Shown piece after piece: positions 17,449-27,159 of a stretch of 64,000 nucleotides of DNA. Under the pieces are notes generated by a model. The model was not told the origin of the DNA. It did no database searches and saw nothing but the letters and a program-made list of their open reading frames with translations. Origin of the DNA: Nostoc linckia z4 (GTDB taxonomy: Bacteria > Cyanobacteriota > Cyanobacteriia > Cyanobacteriales > Nostocaceae); the NCBI RefSeq assembly GCF_002608075.1, contig NZ_LAHA01000024.1, forward strand, positions 31,367-95,366. Direction: 5' to 3'. The translations under genes and the position numbers were made by a program. The stretch's first letter is position 1. Each line of letters opens with the position of its first letter.

Positions 17449-20400
17449 CGCTATCCTCTTTTCGGTTGTGAGTAACTCGTTGAAGCAACTCCATCACCCG
17501 TTGTTCAAATCCCTCAGTAGTCACACGCCCCTTGGTCAAAAATTCTGTATGCCCTAACTTCAGTCGATTGTGTTCGGATTCATCCAAATCCTTAGCTGAG
17601 TATACTAGCACAGGAGTATTACACAGATGATTATGCTGTTGTAGCCAATCCACCACTGCAAAACCATCACTCTCTGGCAAGATTAAATCAAGAATCATTA
17701 AGTCAGGATTCACTTCTTGACTCAGTCGGATGGCTTCCCGTCCAGTTTTGGCTAAAAAGGTTTCAATTTTGTGCTTTTCAAATAAAGTGATCAGCAGTTG
17801 AGCTAAATCGGTATCGTCTTCAACAATCAAAACACGGATTCCCTGGGGAGATTCTGCTAACACTTGTCTGACTGACTCTAATAGATGGTTGTCTGCAAAT
17901 GTTTTATTTACTGAATGTAATTGGTTGCTTTTATCTCTTTTTGCAGAAGTCCTAATTAACGGCAGAGTAATGTAAAAAGTGCTACCTTGTCCTAATACAC
18001 TTTCAGCCCAAATACGTCCACCATGCTGTTGCATAATGCTTTTACAAATTGCTAAGCCCAAACCAGTACCGTCATGATTGCGGGAATCAGAAGAGTCAAC
18101 TTGTTGAAACCGCTCAAAGATACTCTCAAGTTTGTCAGCTGGAATACCGCGTCCAGCGTCTTTGACTTTTAACAAAACTTCGTCACCTTGTTGTTGGACT
18201 TGTAAGCAAACTGTAGACCCAGGAGAGGAAAATTTAATGGCATTACTTAATAAGTTGGTTAAAGTTTGAACAATGCGATCGCAATCTGCCCATACTTGAC
18301 CAGAGACATCGGAAATCACTAGCTTTACTCCTGCTTTATCAGCTAAAGGCTGCATGACATTTACTGCTTCAGTGATGATGTCAACGATATTGCAGATTGC
18401 TCGTTCCATTTTCGTCTTACCCGACTCAATGCGTTCAATATCGAGGATGTCATTGATTAAGCGTACTAAACGTTCAGTGCTATCAGTAGCAATTTGCAAC
18501 AAGCGTTTTCCCTGTTCTGAGTCCGTTGGTAACAAACCACTAGCTAGCATTCCCAGAGAACCATGAATTGAAGTTAAAGGGGTGCGTAGTTCATGGCTGA
18601 CAACAGAGATAAACTCATCTTTCATCCGTTCGATTTGCTTGCGCTCAGTTACATCACGTAATATAACTGTGTAAAATATTTCTTCATTCATATCGATTTT
18701 GGAGATGGAAGCCTCAGCTGGAAATTCAGTGCCATCCTTGCGGCGACCATATATTTCCCGGCGTTCTCCCATACGGCGGGCAAGATTAGGAGATTTCCCA
18801 AAGTCCATCACATGCTGATGATGTACGTCGTAAAAGCGCGATGGCAACAGTAAGTCAAGCTTTTGTCCAATTACTTCCTGGGCAGAGTAGCCAAAAATTT
18901 TCTCTGCTCCTTGATTAAACAATGTGATGCATTGAAAACCATTGATAGAAATAATTGCATCATCCGCGATGTCTAAAATTCGGGCAAATCGAGCTTGAGA
19001 AAAACGTAATTCTTCCTGTGTCCGCTGAAGTTCATCCAGTTGTGACTGCAACTGTTGATTCAGGGTAATTAACTCAGCAGTGCGTTCTGCTACTCTCAAT
19101 TCCAGTTCGTTGATGGCTTGGAGATTGGGGACTGTTGACAGATACTGGGGAAGTTGTAGTAATTCTTTTCCCTCTGCTCGCCATCTTTGTTTTTTCCCTG
19201 CTTCATTGCTTTGGGCTACGCGTTGCAGCAATTTTACCCGTTCTAAACGATTAACAATTCTGGTTACTAATTCTGGCCCGATAATGGGCTTGCTCACAAA
19301 GTCATCAGCACCAATGCTAAATACTTCATTGACTATTTCGGCATCGTTATGCACTGTGAGAAAGAGGATTGGTAACTCACTCCAGCGTGAATCGTTGCGT
19401 ACTATCTGACAAAGTTCAATACCATTAATGAATGGTAGTTCCACATCTAAAACCAGTAAATCTGGTGCAACTGCTTCCAAGGTTTGCCAAAACTGACGCG
19501 GATCTTCAAGAGCAATGGCTTTGAGTCCCCAAGGAGTAAGTAAGCTTTGCAAAAATGCTTGAATTTGGGGATCGTCGTCCACAATCAATACTTTGGTTTC
19601 TGTGTTGGAGGGATTTAGTGCCGTCTGGGTTGCGGTGTCTAATAGCTGTGTAGTTGTTGGTGCAGATTTGAGCGCTGCATTTTTTTCTTGAATTTCCCGA
19701 CGCAAAAATTTTACCCAAGTTTGGAGGTTGTTGATTTGAGACGTACTCAAAGTTTGACCACAACTGAGTAACAACTCGATATTCCGCGCCCATTTTGAGC
19801 TAAGAGTCAAGCCAAAAGTACCCAACGAACCTGCCAAGGTATGCGCTTCTTTAGCTGCAAGGCTTTGAAGTTCAGGTTTGAGATTATTTTGGCATAAAGC
19901 AGCGATCGCTTGCTCCAACACCTTTACCTGCTCCTCCACCCGTCCTTGATAACGTTGCCAAATTTCGGCAACTTGCATTAGTGTTTGCTGTTGTGGTTGG
20001 GCATTGGGCATTGGGCATTGGGCATTGGCTCCAGCTTTCTCCCTTGTCTCCCCTACCTCTTCCAGTGGTTTCAAACGATAACCGATACCATAAACTGTTT
20101 CAATGAAGTCGCTGGGCGCTCCTACGGCTTTGAGTTTGTGTCGTAATCCTTTGATATGGGTGCGAACAGCTTCTTCTTGTGGAGTATCTTCATAAGACCA
20201 AAGATGTTCTAATATCATGCCGCAGCTAAACACTCGCTGAGTATTTCGCAAGAATAGTTCTAAGAGAGAATACTCTTTTGGGGTGAGTGGCAACAGATTT
20301 CCTGCATAATTAACTTCACAGCTGCTAGGGTCTAAGCGCAAATTACCACGCTCTAGAATGGGTTGCAAGGTTATGCTTCCACGACGCAATAACGCCCTGA

Positions 20401-20734
20401 CGCGAGCAACTAATTCTTCTTGGTCAAAGGGTTTAACTACATAATCATCTGCCCCTGCATCTAATCCGATGGCTTTTTCATGACCGCTATCACACCCTGT
20501 CAATAATAATATTGGCACTTGCAGACCATGAGACCGAATCTGTCGGCAAAGGCTAATGCCATCCAACTTGGGCAACATGACATCTAAGAGGATTAAATCA
20601 AAATCACAAGTTTGAATGAAATCCCAAGCAATGTCACCATCAGCTGCAACTTCAACAGCATAGTTTTGGTTAGTCAAAACTGAGGTGAGTAAATAGGCAT
20701 TTAATTCATCATCTTCTACAATTAAAATTTTCAT
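17417..20734 (-). CDS. multidomain phosphorelay protein: REC-wHTH-HPt-REC-PAS-HK-REC
   Basis: A 1105-residue cytoplasmic protein. Domains in order: receiver 1 (1-115, Asp51), OmpR-type winged helix (about 125-222, TPKEYSLLELFLRN and GIGYRLKP), linker, HPt (about 255-350, His298 in KEAHTLAGSLGTFG), receiver 2 (about 381-497, Asp430), coiled coil (540-580), PAS (about 580-698, IISINGFQCITLFNQGAEKI), HisKA (His714 in SVVSHELRTPL), HATPase (about 815-928) and receiver 3 (about 967-1085, Asp1016). One polypeptide thus has all relay steps plus a DNA-binding output. The linker at 237-246 (NAQCPMPNAQ) is encoded by tandem GGGCATT heptamers. The ATG start is clear. It overlaps the single-domain regulator downstream. 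Target genes are unknown. Confidence 0.93.
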   Translation of the reverse strand: MKILIVEDDELNAYLLTSVLTNQNYAVEVAADGDIAWDFIQTCDFDLILLDVMLPKLDGISLCRQIRSHGLQVPILLLTGCDSGHEKAIGLDAGADDYVVKPFDQEELVARVRALLRRGSITLQPILERGNLRLDPSSCEVNYAGNLLPLTPKEYSLLELFLRNTQRVFSCGMILEHLWSYEDTPQEEAVRTHIKGLRHKLKAVGAPSDFIETVYGIGYRLKPLEEVGETREKAGANAQCPMPNAQPQQQTLMQVAEIWQRYQGRVEEQVKVLEQAIAALCQNNLKPELQSLAAKEAHTLAGSLGTFGLTLSSKWARNIELLLSCGQTLSTSQINNLQTWVKFLRREIQEKNAALKSAPTTTQLLDTATQTALNPSNTETKVLIVDDDPQIQAFLQSLLTPWGLKAIALEDPRQFWQTLEAVAPDLLVLDVELPFINGIELCQIVRNDSRWSELPILFLTVHNDAEIVNEVFSIGADDFVSKPIIGPELVTRIVNRLERVKLLQRVAQSNEAGKKQRWRAEGKELLQLPQYLSTVPNLQAINELELRVAERTAELITLNQQLQSQLDELQRTQEELRFSQARFARILDIADDAIISINGFQCITLFNQGAEKIFGYSAQEVIGQKLDLLLPSRFYDVHHQHVMDFGKSPNLARRMGERREIYGRRKDGTEFPAEASISKIDMNEEIFYTVILRDVTERKQIERMKDEFISVVSHELRTPLTSIHGSLGMLASGLLPTDSEQGKRLLQIATDSTERLVRLINDILDIERIESGKTKMERAICNIVDIITEAVNVMQPLADKAGVKLVISDVSGQVWADCDRIVQTLTNLLSNAIKFSSPGSTVCLQVQQQGDEVLLKVKDAGRGIPADKLESIFERFQQVDSSDSRNHDGTGLGLAICKSIMQQHGGRIWAESVLGQGSTFYITLPLIRTSAKRDKSNQLHSVNKTFADNHLLESVRQVLAESPQGIRVLIVEDDTDLAQLLITLFEKHKIETFLAKTGREAIRLSQEVNPDLMILDLILPESDGFAVVDWLQQHNHLCNTPVLVYSAKDLDESEHNRLKLGHTEFLTKGRVTTEGFEQRVMELLQRVTHNRKEDSDDTNEANSSG

Positions 20735-21396
20735 TTTAAATGCTTTTCAAATAGAACAAGTAACCAGCAAAATTTAAATCACGACTTGCAAGTAAAAAAA
20801 TATTCCATAGTATACTGTTGACTGTTGACTGTTAACAGTCAACGCTGTAAGTTTCCATAGCAAAATAATTAATATCAACGTTGAATTTTAAAGCATTTTC
20901 TAGAAATTTGCTCTTTTAGGTCAATACTCATTCATAAATATCAATATTGATTGATTTTTACTTGAATCTTTTCCACTTGCTTGGCAAGCTGCAAATACAA
21001 TACCTACAATGAATGTTTCCTTAAGGTTAACTTCATCATCACCTCTGGATTCTTCTACTGTAATTCTATTTTAAAAAATACCTGATTAAGCAGGGGCATA
21101 CCCTACAGTGTATTTCTCTAGTGCCAAAATTTTGAGGTTTGGTGATTGTCTATGGTGAAAATAAATTGGTGAAAGAGCGAAATTCAACACCAAAATCATC
21201 TTTAATCTACAGTTTGAAGTCGTTCAACCCCAGGTAGGAATTATTGATTAAGTATTCATCTTAATTGCATACAAGTATATATCTTATGGTAGATGACAGA
21301 CGAAAAAAAATAAATTTCATCTTCAAATTACTTAACCAGCTTTGAAGTCATAAAACTCTGAATACGCTACAACAGAAAAAAGCCTCTGCTAAACCT
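20735..21396. other. divergent intergenic spacer
   Basis: 662 bases between the leftward phosphorelay gene and the rightward ferredoxin gene. A TGTTGACTGTTGACTGTTAA repeat with its complement sits at about 20815-20843. The rest is AT-rich and has no credible gene. Confidence 0.4.
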
Positions 21397-21801
21397 GTGA
21401 AAAAAAGAGTAACCCTCACCTTCCCTAAACGTGCCGTACAAATGCCAGTAACCTACGTACTGGCTAAAGAGTTTAATGTCGCTGCCAATATTATCCGCGC
21501 CCAAGTTGCCCCCAATCAAATTGGCAAATTGGTATTAGAACTATCGGGAGACATCGATCAATTAGATGCGGCCATCGAATGGATGCGATCGCGCCATGTT
21601 AATGTTTCTCATTCCTTAGGGGAAATTGCCATCGATCCAGATGTGTGTGTCCACTGTGGCTTATGTACTGGGGTTTGTCCTACAGAAGCCCTCAGTCTCA
21701 GCCCAGAGACATATAAGTTAACCTTCACGCGATCGCGTTGTATTGTTTGCGAACAATGTATTCCCACCTGTCCCGTACAAGCAATTTCTACCAACCTTTA
21801 A
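21397..21801 (+). CDS. NIL-domain 4Fe-4S ferredoxin
   Basis: A 134-residue protein. Residues 1-75 form a NIL domain (RVTLTFPKRAVQMPVTYVLA), a ligand-binding fold otherwise found at the end of methionine-import ATPases. Residues 80-130 hold two 4Fe-4S clusters: Cys84, 87, 90, 94 in DVCVHCGLCTGVCP and Cys115, 118, 121, 125 in RCIVCEQCIPTCP. Homologues in cyanobacteria have been tied to sulfur metabolism and homocysteine/methionine formation. The start is taken as the GTG before KKRVTLTFP; no ATG lies in the upstream open frame, which extends to about 21346, so a CTG or other start cannot be excluded. Monocistronic. Confidence 0.93.
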   Translation: MKKRVTLTFPKRAVQMPVTYVLAKEFNVAANIIRAQVAPNQIGKLVLELSGDIDQLDAAIEWMRSRHVNVSHSLGEIAIDPDVCVHCGLCTGVCPTEALSLSPETYKLTFTRSRCIVCEQCIPTCPVQAISTNL

Positions 21802-21959
21802 CAATCTGACATCAGCGATCGTATATTTTTTTGTGTTGGCTGTTGACAGTTGACGGTTGACAGTTAACAGTCAATAATACCCGACTGATTTATTCTGACT
21901 CCTAAATTCTGATTTCTGAATTCTTCTTCAATCCCTTCCTCCACAACTAAGTTCACAAA

Positions 21960-23039
21960 TCAAATAAGATCGCTACTCAAACCAAACACATCTCCTATGA
22001 CACCGCCATCACCAACCAATCTAGTTTTTGCCGGCGAGTCATAAACCACTAGTAGCGAAGGTATGCCGATGACATCCTGAAAAAGTGTAATTCCTTCAGC
22101 ACGATCTTCTCGATTTCCATAGGGAATATCTCTGACAAAATCTGGATTAATGAAGGCATTTTGTTGCAGATTTACAGCATTTTTCCAGCGATAAACTTGT
22201 ATGGCCCCATCTAAATCCATTGTTGGGCCGGCTAAAATTAACAAGTCTTGTCCATCTAGGCACAAATCCCGAATTCCCAAACCGTTTAACCAAATGAAAT
22301 ACTTTTTATATAGTTCCTGGGTTTCTCCAATTTGCTTTAATTTCATCAGTCCAGGACTAGAATCTTCTAATTCGATTTCCACTACCATAGCCCAACCCCG
22401 CAATACAGGGCCGCGCAAACCAAGAAAAATACGGTTTTGATAAGCGACAATGCCTTCAATATCAAAGCCATTATCTTTCCCTGGAATTGCTGCTTTGATA
22501 AATGACCCTAAATGAGAGTCTTCTAGCAAAGCTGCCATCAGTAAGTTACCTTGACTAGTAACCTCTAACTTAGCAGCATTTAACTGCACATCTGGCTTTT
22601 GGGGGTGTGGGCAAGATGAGAATAACTTGCCGTCTATTAAAGGAATCCGTCCTAAGAGGTAACGGTTGGGTTCTGATTCAATTTTTGCTAATCTTTTAAG
22701 GTTTTTTGTATCAATTTTGTCAGGTTTTGGTTTTTTGCGTTTGTAGCTGTGAGAACCAACAAACCATAAGTAATAATCGCTGTAAGCGAGTCCTTCTATA
22801 TCAATTTCTTGGTCTTCTGGTGCAGGCAAACTGATAAATTCTGCTACTCTAAATTGTTGATGGTCTGTAAATTTATCAGCATCAACTAAAGATAAACGTT
22901 CAATTGTTGAACTTTCATCTGACCCCAACCATAAATACCTCTGATGTGTTAATACCACCGCCGACAACTCTTGTCTGTGTTCTTGAAAATTATCTACAAA
23001 AGTCAATAAAACTTGATTAAGCAGTTGTGAGTTTGACAT
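21960..23039 (-). CDS. DUF3616 domain-containing protein
   Basis: A 359-residue protein recognised as DUF3616 from AVVLTHQRYLWLGSDE, DIEGLAYSDYYLWFVGSHS, GFDIEGIVAYQNRIFLGLRGP, INGLGIRDLCLDGQDLLILAGPTMD-like segments and the closing PAKTRLVGDGGVIGD. The repeated aromatic-glycine strands suggest a beta-propeller-like fold. The function is unknown. No signal peptide is visible. The frame extends to an upstream start at 23066, but the ATG before SNSQLLNQ is preferred. Located between two spacers full of small repeats; no operon partner. Confidence 0.85.
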   Translation of the reverse strand: MSNSQLLNQVLLTFVDNFQEHRQELSAVVLTHQRYLWLGSDESSTIERLSLVDADKFTDHQQFRVAEFISLPAPEDQEIDIEGLAYSDYYLWFVGSHSYKRKKPKPDKIDTKNLKRLAKIESEPNRYLLGRIPLIDGKLFSSCPHPQKPDVQLNAAKLEVTSQGNLLMAALLEDSHLGSFIKAAIPGKDNGFDIEGIVAYQNRIFLGLRGPVLRGWAMVVEIELEDSSPGLMKLKQIGETQELYKKYFIWLNGLGIRDLCLDGQDLLILAGPTMDLDGAIQVYRWKNAVNLQQNAFINPDFVRDIPYGNREDRAEGITLFQDVIGIPSLLVVYDSPAKTRLVGDGGVIGDVFGLSSDLI

Positions 23040-23142
23040 TTTCAACCATCTACAGAGTTGCAACAATATCCATTTTGTTACTATAATATAAGACTTAACA
23101 TCAAATAAATAATCTCAAAATGTTTATTAATATCAAATCATA

Positions 23143-23284
23143 TATAGGAATCCGCTTTGATTTCTGAAATTATTTGTGTGGTGCGCGTTCGCGCAGCGCA
23201 AGCGCGATAGGGAGGGAACAGGGAATAGGCAAGAAAGAATCAAAGTGTACTGAGTTTTTTCAAAAATCAAGGACGAATCCCATA
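23143..23284. mobile_element. small inverted-repeat element, family A copy 1
   Basis: Opens TATAGGAATCCGCTTTGATT and closes with AAAAATCAAGGACGAATCCC followed by ATA, an imperfect complement. The middle shares GCAGCGCAAGCGCGATAGG with a second copy at 48579-48727. There is no coding capacity, as expected for a MITE-like element. Confidence 0.6.
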
Positions 23285-23412
23285 GCACTCAATCCTATTT
23301 CAGTTGTGAAAAATATTGGTGTTAATTATTGACTGTTGACTGTTAACTGTCAAAGGTTAACAATCAACAACCCTAACACATAATATTTCACAAATTATTT
23401 GGCATTGCTATA
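23283..23412. mobile_element. small inverted-repeat element, family B copy 1
   Basis: Reads AATCCTATTTCAGTT, then GTGTTAATTATTGACTG with TTGACTG repeats, and ends TTATTTGGCATTGCTATAG. It is colinear with the copy at 32690-32810. The ends complement each other roughly (TATAGSAATCC). Confidence 0.6.
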
Positions 23413-23592
23413 GGAAACTTGGCTATTTATACTTATGATAGATATTTTTATAGACGATAAAACGACTTATATCTATCGAAAGTATAATAACAATCTCCTA
23501 GCATTTTTTAATAAAAATATTAAAAGCAGGTACAAGTTTTTAACTAATGTTATTATGCAATAACCTGATTAGGTATCTCATTAAGATTAATT
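23413..23592. other. AT-rich upstream region of the CHAD gene
   Basis: 180 AT-rich bases with no recognised motif. Confidence 0.3.
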
Positions 23593-24573
23593 ATGAAATT
23601 AGCCACACAACCCACAATAAAAACTCTAGGAGACTACGCCTACCAAGCGATTCAAAAACACTTTAAGAAAACCTTGAAGTGGGAAAAATCAGTAAAGAAA
23701 GATGAAGATCCAGAAGCACTCCATCAAATGCGAGTGGGAATGCGTCGTCTACGCACAGCTGTAACGAGGTTTGGGATAGCCATAGATTTGCCCAAACCAG
23801 TAAGCGATAAAAATATTGGAAAAATAGCTCGTCGTCTTGGTAGTCTCAGAGATTTAGACGTACTCAAAGAAAGTTTGGAAAATAATTACAAACCAAATTT
23901 ACCTCGTAAAGAACAAGGCTCATTGCAAACAGCTTTTGAAGCCTTGGCCAAACAACGGGAAGACGTACTTTCAAACGTGCAAAAAACTTTAAAGGATGAG
24001 CCTTATAAGTCTTTGAAAGAAGGATTAGAAAAGTGGTTAGATAAACCCAATTATCACCCTTTAGCATCAGTTACCATTCAGCAAGTACTACCAGATTTAC
24101 TTTTACCTGAAGTGAGTAATTTTTTACTGCATCCGGGTTGGTTAATTGGCACTGAATTTGTGGAATCAGAGGTAAGAATCAAGAAAAATTGGGAACGGGA
24201 AAAAATAGAACAACAATTGACAACCGAAGGTGAAGTTCTACATAGTTTGCGAAAAGAAGCTAAACGTATACGCTACCAAATGGAATTATTTACTGAACTA
24301 TATGGCGAGTCTTACGCCGCTTACATTACAGAAGTCAAAAATATGCAAGAAATTTTGGGTACGATGCAAGATAGCGTCGTTTTAGGTGAGTGGCTTGGAG
24401 ATATCTTCAAGTCAGAAATTCAAACTCAGCTACCTACCCTTGTTAATTTATTAACTGAAAATCGTTACCAGTCTTGGCAGCAGTGGCAACCCTTACAAGA
24501 AAGATATCTCAAAACTGAAACTAGGCATAGCTTTCATTTAACAATACTGCACCCACTTTCGGGAGTAATATAG
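23593..24573 (+). CDS. CHAD domain-containing protein
   Basis: A 326-residue protein made of one CHAD domain, an all-helical fold rich in conserved basic residues that binds inorganic polyphosphate. The signature is seen in EALHQMRVGMRRLRTAVTRF and IGKIARRLGSLRDLDVLKE, and again in the second half in LHSLRKEAKRIRYQMELF followed by MQEILGTMQDSVVLGEWL. This two-fold helical repeat is characteristic. It lacks the CYTH triphosphatase domain that many CHAD proteins carry. It is probably cytoplasmic and associated with polyphosphate granules, though this is inferred from the family. Start ATG. No gene is close enough upstream for an operon. Confidence 0.92.
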   Translation: MKLATQPTIKTLGDYAYQAIQKHFKKTLKWEKSVKKDEDPEALHQMRVGMRRLRTAVTRFGIAIDLPKPVSDKNIGKIARRLGSLRDLDVLKESLENNYKPNLPRKEQGSLQTAFEALAKQREDVLSNVQKTLKDEPYKSLKEGLEKWLDKPNYHPLASVTIQQVLPDLLLPEVSNFLLHPGWLIGTEFVESEVRIKKNWEREKIEQQLTTEGEVLHSLRKEAKRIRYQMELFTELYGESYAAYITEVKNMQEILGTMQDSVVLGEWLGDIFKSEIQTQLPTLVNLLTENRYQSWQQWQPLQERYLKTETRHSFHLTILHPLSGVI

Positions 24574-24574
24574 C

Positions 24575-24614
24575 AGGGAATAGGGAATAGGCAATAGGCA
24601 ATAGGCAATAGGCA
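24575..24614. repeat. GGCAATA heptamers
   Basis: GGGAATAGGCAATAGGCAAT units in tandem lie directly after the CHAD stop codon. Confidence 0.8.
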
Positions 24615-24727
24615 AAAAAAGTCTATTAGTGTTGGGGTTTTAGATCGGGTTATGTCCTAAACTGGGCTTCAACTGCGATACAGCGGATTTCAAGTTAGTG
24701 AAAGGCACAAATTATGTCTAGTAGTCA

Positions 24728-24857
24728 GGTATAATTTTTGACTTCTGAATTCTGAATTCTGAATTCTGACTTCTGAATTCTGACTTCTGACTTCTGAATT
24801 CTGACTTCTGACTTCTGAATTCTGACTTCTGACTTCTGACTTCTGACTTCTACTGTA
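24728..24857. repeat. CTTCTGA/ATTCTGA heptamer array
   Basis: About eighteen tandem heptamers of GACTTCT and GAATTCT lie just downstream of the leftward secreted-protein gene. The same units occur at 31165-31290, 31380-31432 and 45833-46126. Confidence 0.9.
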
Positions 24858-24879
24858 GTTTTTGTTAACCAAAATTGGA

Positions 24880-25524
24880 CTAACGAGTAGACAATTGAAT
24901 AGGAGCCTCTAGGGATAAAACATAAACACTGCTTTGGGGAATCTGGACAATGCGGGTATTTTCAGCAGAACGTAAGCCAGAAATTAATCCAACGGCGCTT
25001 CCTAACATTGCTCCCCGGTCAAACTGGTCGGGATCGCCTTGGCTGATAAAGCCTAAGGTGCTTCCACCAATCCTACCCCAAACAGAGCCATTTTCAACAG
25101 CTTTGTCATTAGCTCGCATGTGGGTAATGGTAGTACCGGGAATCATTTGACTTGATGCTTTGATTGAAACAATTCGACCTTTGACAACTAATGATTGGGC
25201 AATAATTTTTGCGCCGCCATCAGTGGGTTTGAGAATAATAGTTACAGGAGTATTTTCTGGGGCTACAACATTACCTAAACTATCTTGAATGGGGCTAGCT
25301 AAAGGAACAGTAAGGGGATAATCCTTTTTTTGTCCCACATCTACGGTGACAGAGGCTGGAAATGAAACAATAATTGCTGTGTCTTGAGGAATGTTAATTT
25401 CTTGAGACACTGCTTGGGTTGTTTGTAGCGGCTGAATGGTTACTGGTTGGGCGGTAGCTGGGAGAAGGATAGAACCGAACACAGACATAGAACAAGCGAG
25501 ACTCAAGAATATTTGTGTTTTCAT
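24880..25524 (-). CDS. secreted protein of unknown function
   Basis: A 214-residue protein with a classical signal peptide: MKTQ, a hydrophobic core to about residue 22, and a probable cleavage after LLPATAQ (residue 26). The mature part is rich in Val, Thr, Pro and Ile, suggesting beta structure. It contains DTAIIVSFPASVTVDVG, TPVTIILKPTDGGAKIIAQS and a glycine-rich region (GRIGGSTLGFISQGD, GAMLGSAVGLISGLRS) before the end VYVLSLEAPIQL. The glycine zipper-like part could contact membrane. Similar exported proteins are frequent in filamentous cyanobacteria, but no function is known. Start ATG; monocistronic. Confidence 0.75.
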   Translation of the reverse strand: MKTQIFLSLACSMSVFGSILLPATAQPVTIQPLQTTQAVSQEINIPQDTAIIVSFPASVTVDVGQKKDYPLTVPLASPIQDSLGNVVAPENTPVTIILKPTDGGAKIIAQSLVVKGRIVSIKASSQMIPGTTITHMRANDKAVENGSVWGRIGGSTLGFISQGDPDQFDRGAMLGSAVGLISGLRSAENTRIVQIPQSSVYVLSLEAPIQLSTR

Positions 25525-26058
25525 AACAGTTTTCCTTTAATGTGAGCGTGGTTTTGAGGATTGAATTCCTTCACTCAATCAATAGGTTTGGGGTTATGGA
25601 TTTATGCAGTAGTCTGTCAACCCAAAAATGTTAGGTGGAGGTTGGGTAAAGGTTAAAGGGTAAAGGGTAAAGGGGAAAGGGTAAAGGGGAAAGGTTTTAA
25701 ATCCCTTACCCTTTTCCCCTTTCCCTTTCCCCAGCCCTCACTCAGCAAAGTTAACTTGTCAGACTACTAGTAGTTTTATGGAGAGATGGAAAATAAACAG
25801 AACTAATGAAAATTAGTACATATAAACTATTGAATAACTATTAAATAAATAAGTAGGTTTTTATAGAAATTATTGAGAATTAATAGTATTAGTTAAAAGT
25901 GGTGGCAGAAACATATCTCATACTAAGTAGCAGTCCAAGATAGTAATTGGAGTAGGGAGTGGGGAGTGAGAATATTCTGTTTGAATGCAACTGCGTATCA
26001 ATTCAATAAATAGATTTGTTCAAAGATTGTTTACCATCCATCGATACAAGGAGAATGT
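25525..26058. other. divergent spacer with inverted purine/pyrimidine repeat
   Basis: 534 bases. At 25644-25733 GGTTAAAGGGTAAAGGG-type units are followed by complementary CCCTTACCCTTTTCCCC units that could fold together. The rest is AT-rich. A ribosome-binding AAGGAG sits just before the next gene (about 26048). Confidence 0.55.
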
Positions 26059-27054
26059 ATGATTTCTCAAGTCAACTCCCAAGCGGTGAAAATATTGGAA
26101 GTCGCAGACGATCCGCGCCTTTCTAGGGAAACGAAGGCATTTTTGGAAGTGTTGAATTCAGGTGGTGTACCTTTAGAGACATTACCTCCCCTGGAAGCGC
26201 GTCAAGTACTGGTGGATGCACAGGTTTCTGTTCAAGTAGACCTTTCAGGCATTGAAGAGTCTGAAAAAACCATTGCTGCTGAGGGTTATTCCATTACGCT
26301 CAATATCGTGCGACCTGTAGGTGTCAAAGGTATATTGCCTGTTTTCATCTTTATTCATGGCGGCGGTTGGGTGCTGGGCGATTATCCAACACATAAGCGT
26401 ATGGTTCGCGATCTCGTTGTGCTTTCAGGTTTTGCAGGTGTTTTTGTCAACTACACTCGAACTCCAGATGCTCAATATCCACAAGCTATTAATGAAATCT
26501 ACGCTGCTACCAAATGGGTCGCTGAGCATGGTGAAGAGATTGGTGTTGATGGTAAGAATCTGGCAATAGTTGGAAACAGTGTCGGCGGTAATATGTCGGC
26601 GGTAACGACTTTGATGGCGAAGGCAAAAGGCGGCCCCCACATTAAGTTGCAAATCCTGATGTGGCCGATTGTAGACGCTAATTTTGAAACAAATTCTTAT
26701 CAGCAATTTGGCGAGAAACGTTTCTTGACTTCATCTTTGATGAAGTGGATGTATGACATGTACATCGCTGACCCAGAAAAACGCAAAGACATCTATGCCT
26801 CTCCCCTACAAGCTACCGTTGAGCAACTCAAAGGATTACCTCCAGCGTTAATTCAGCTTGCAGAAAGCGATATCTTGCATGATGAAGGTGAAGCCTATGG
26901 GCGCAAGCTCGATGAAGCTGGGGTAAACGTGACAACTGTGCGATACAACGGTATGATTCATGACTTCGGACTATTGAATGGTTTAGCCGAGCTTCCAGCA
27001 ACACGTTCTCTTTTTGTGCAGGCGGCTGCTGAACTCAAGAAACATCTGCAATAG
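26059..27054 (+). CDS. alpha/beta hydrolase, hormone-sensitive-lipase-like (fold 3)
   Basis: A 331-residue esterase-type enzyme. The oxyanion-hole motif HGGGW is at 100-104. The nucleophile Ser174 lies in GNSVGGN, where the family usually has GDSAGG. Asp271 (AESDILHDEG) and His301 (MIHDFG) complete the triad. It has no signal peptide and is probably cytoplasmic, cleaving short or medium acyl esters; the physiological ester is unknown. The ATG has AAGGAG eight bases upstream, a strong start. The altered nucleophile elbow is conservative and should not abolish activity. Confidence 0.92.
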   Translation: MISQVNSQAVKILEVADDPRLSRETKAFLEVLNSGGVPLETLPPLEARQVLVDAQVSVQVDLSGIEESEKTIAAEGYSITLNIVRPVGVKGILPVFIFIHGGGWVLGDYPTHKRMVRDLVVLSGFAGVFVNYTRTPDAQYPQAINEIYAATKWVAEHGEEIGVDGKNLAIVGNSVGGNMSAVTTLMAKAKGGPHIKLQILMWPIVDANFETNSYQQFGEKRFLTSSLMKWMYDMYIADPEKRKDIYASPLQATVEQLKGLPPALIQLAESDILHDEGEAYGRKLDEAGVNVTTVRYNGMIHDFGLLNGLAELPATRSLFVQAAAELKKHLQ

Positions 27055-27130
27055 GCAACGATTGTCTCTTTGGCGTTGCTAATCAGATGTATGAAAACCA
27101 TTTGCGTGATGTGATGTGAAAATTTTTTGT

Positions 27131-27159
27131 AAAGACGTTGCATTGCAACGTCTGTACAT
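27131..27159. repeat. dispersed palindrome GACGTTGCATTGCAACGTC
   Basis: A near-perfect palindrome (AAAGACGTTGCA T TGCAACGTCTGTA), the same unit as at 44720-44807 and 59531-59559. Confidence 0.75.

Noticed and set aside
23143..23412. Possible single 270-bp mobile element
   Set aside because: The two halves have separate partners elsewhere (48579 and 32690), so they are two adjacent elements.
24690..24872. 60-residue frame reading SEVRSQNSEVRSQ
   Set aside because: It is a translation of the CTTCTGA heptamer array.
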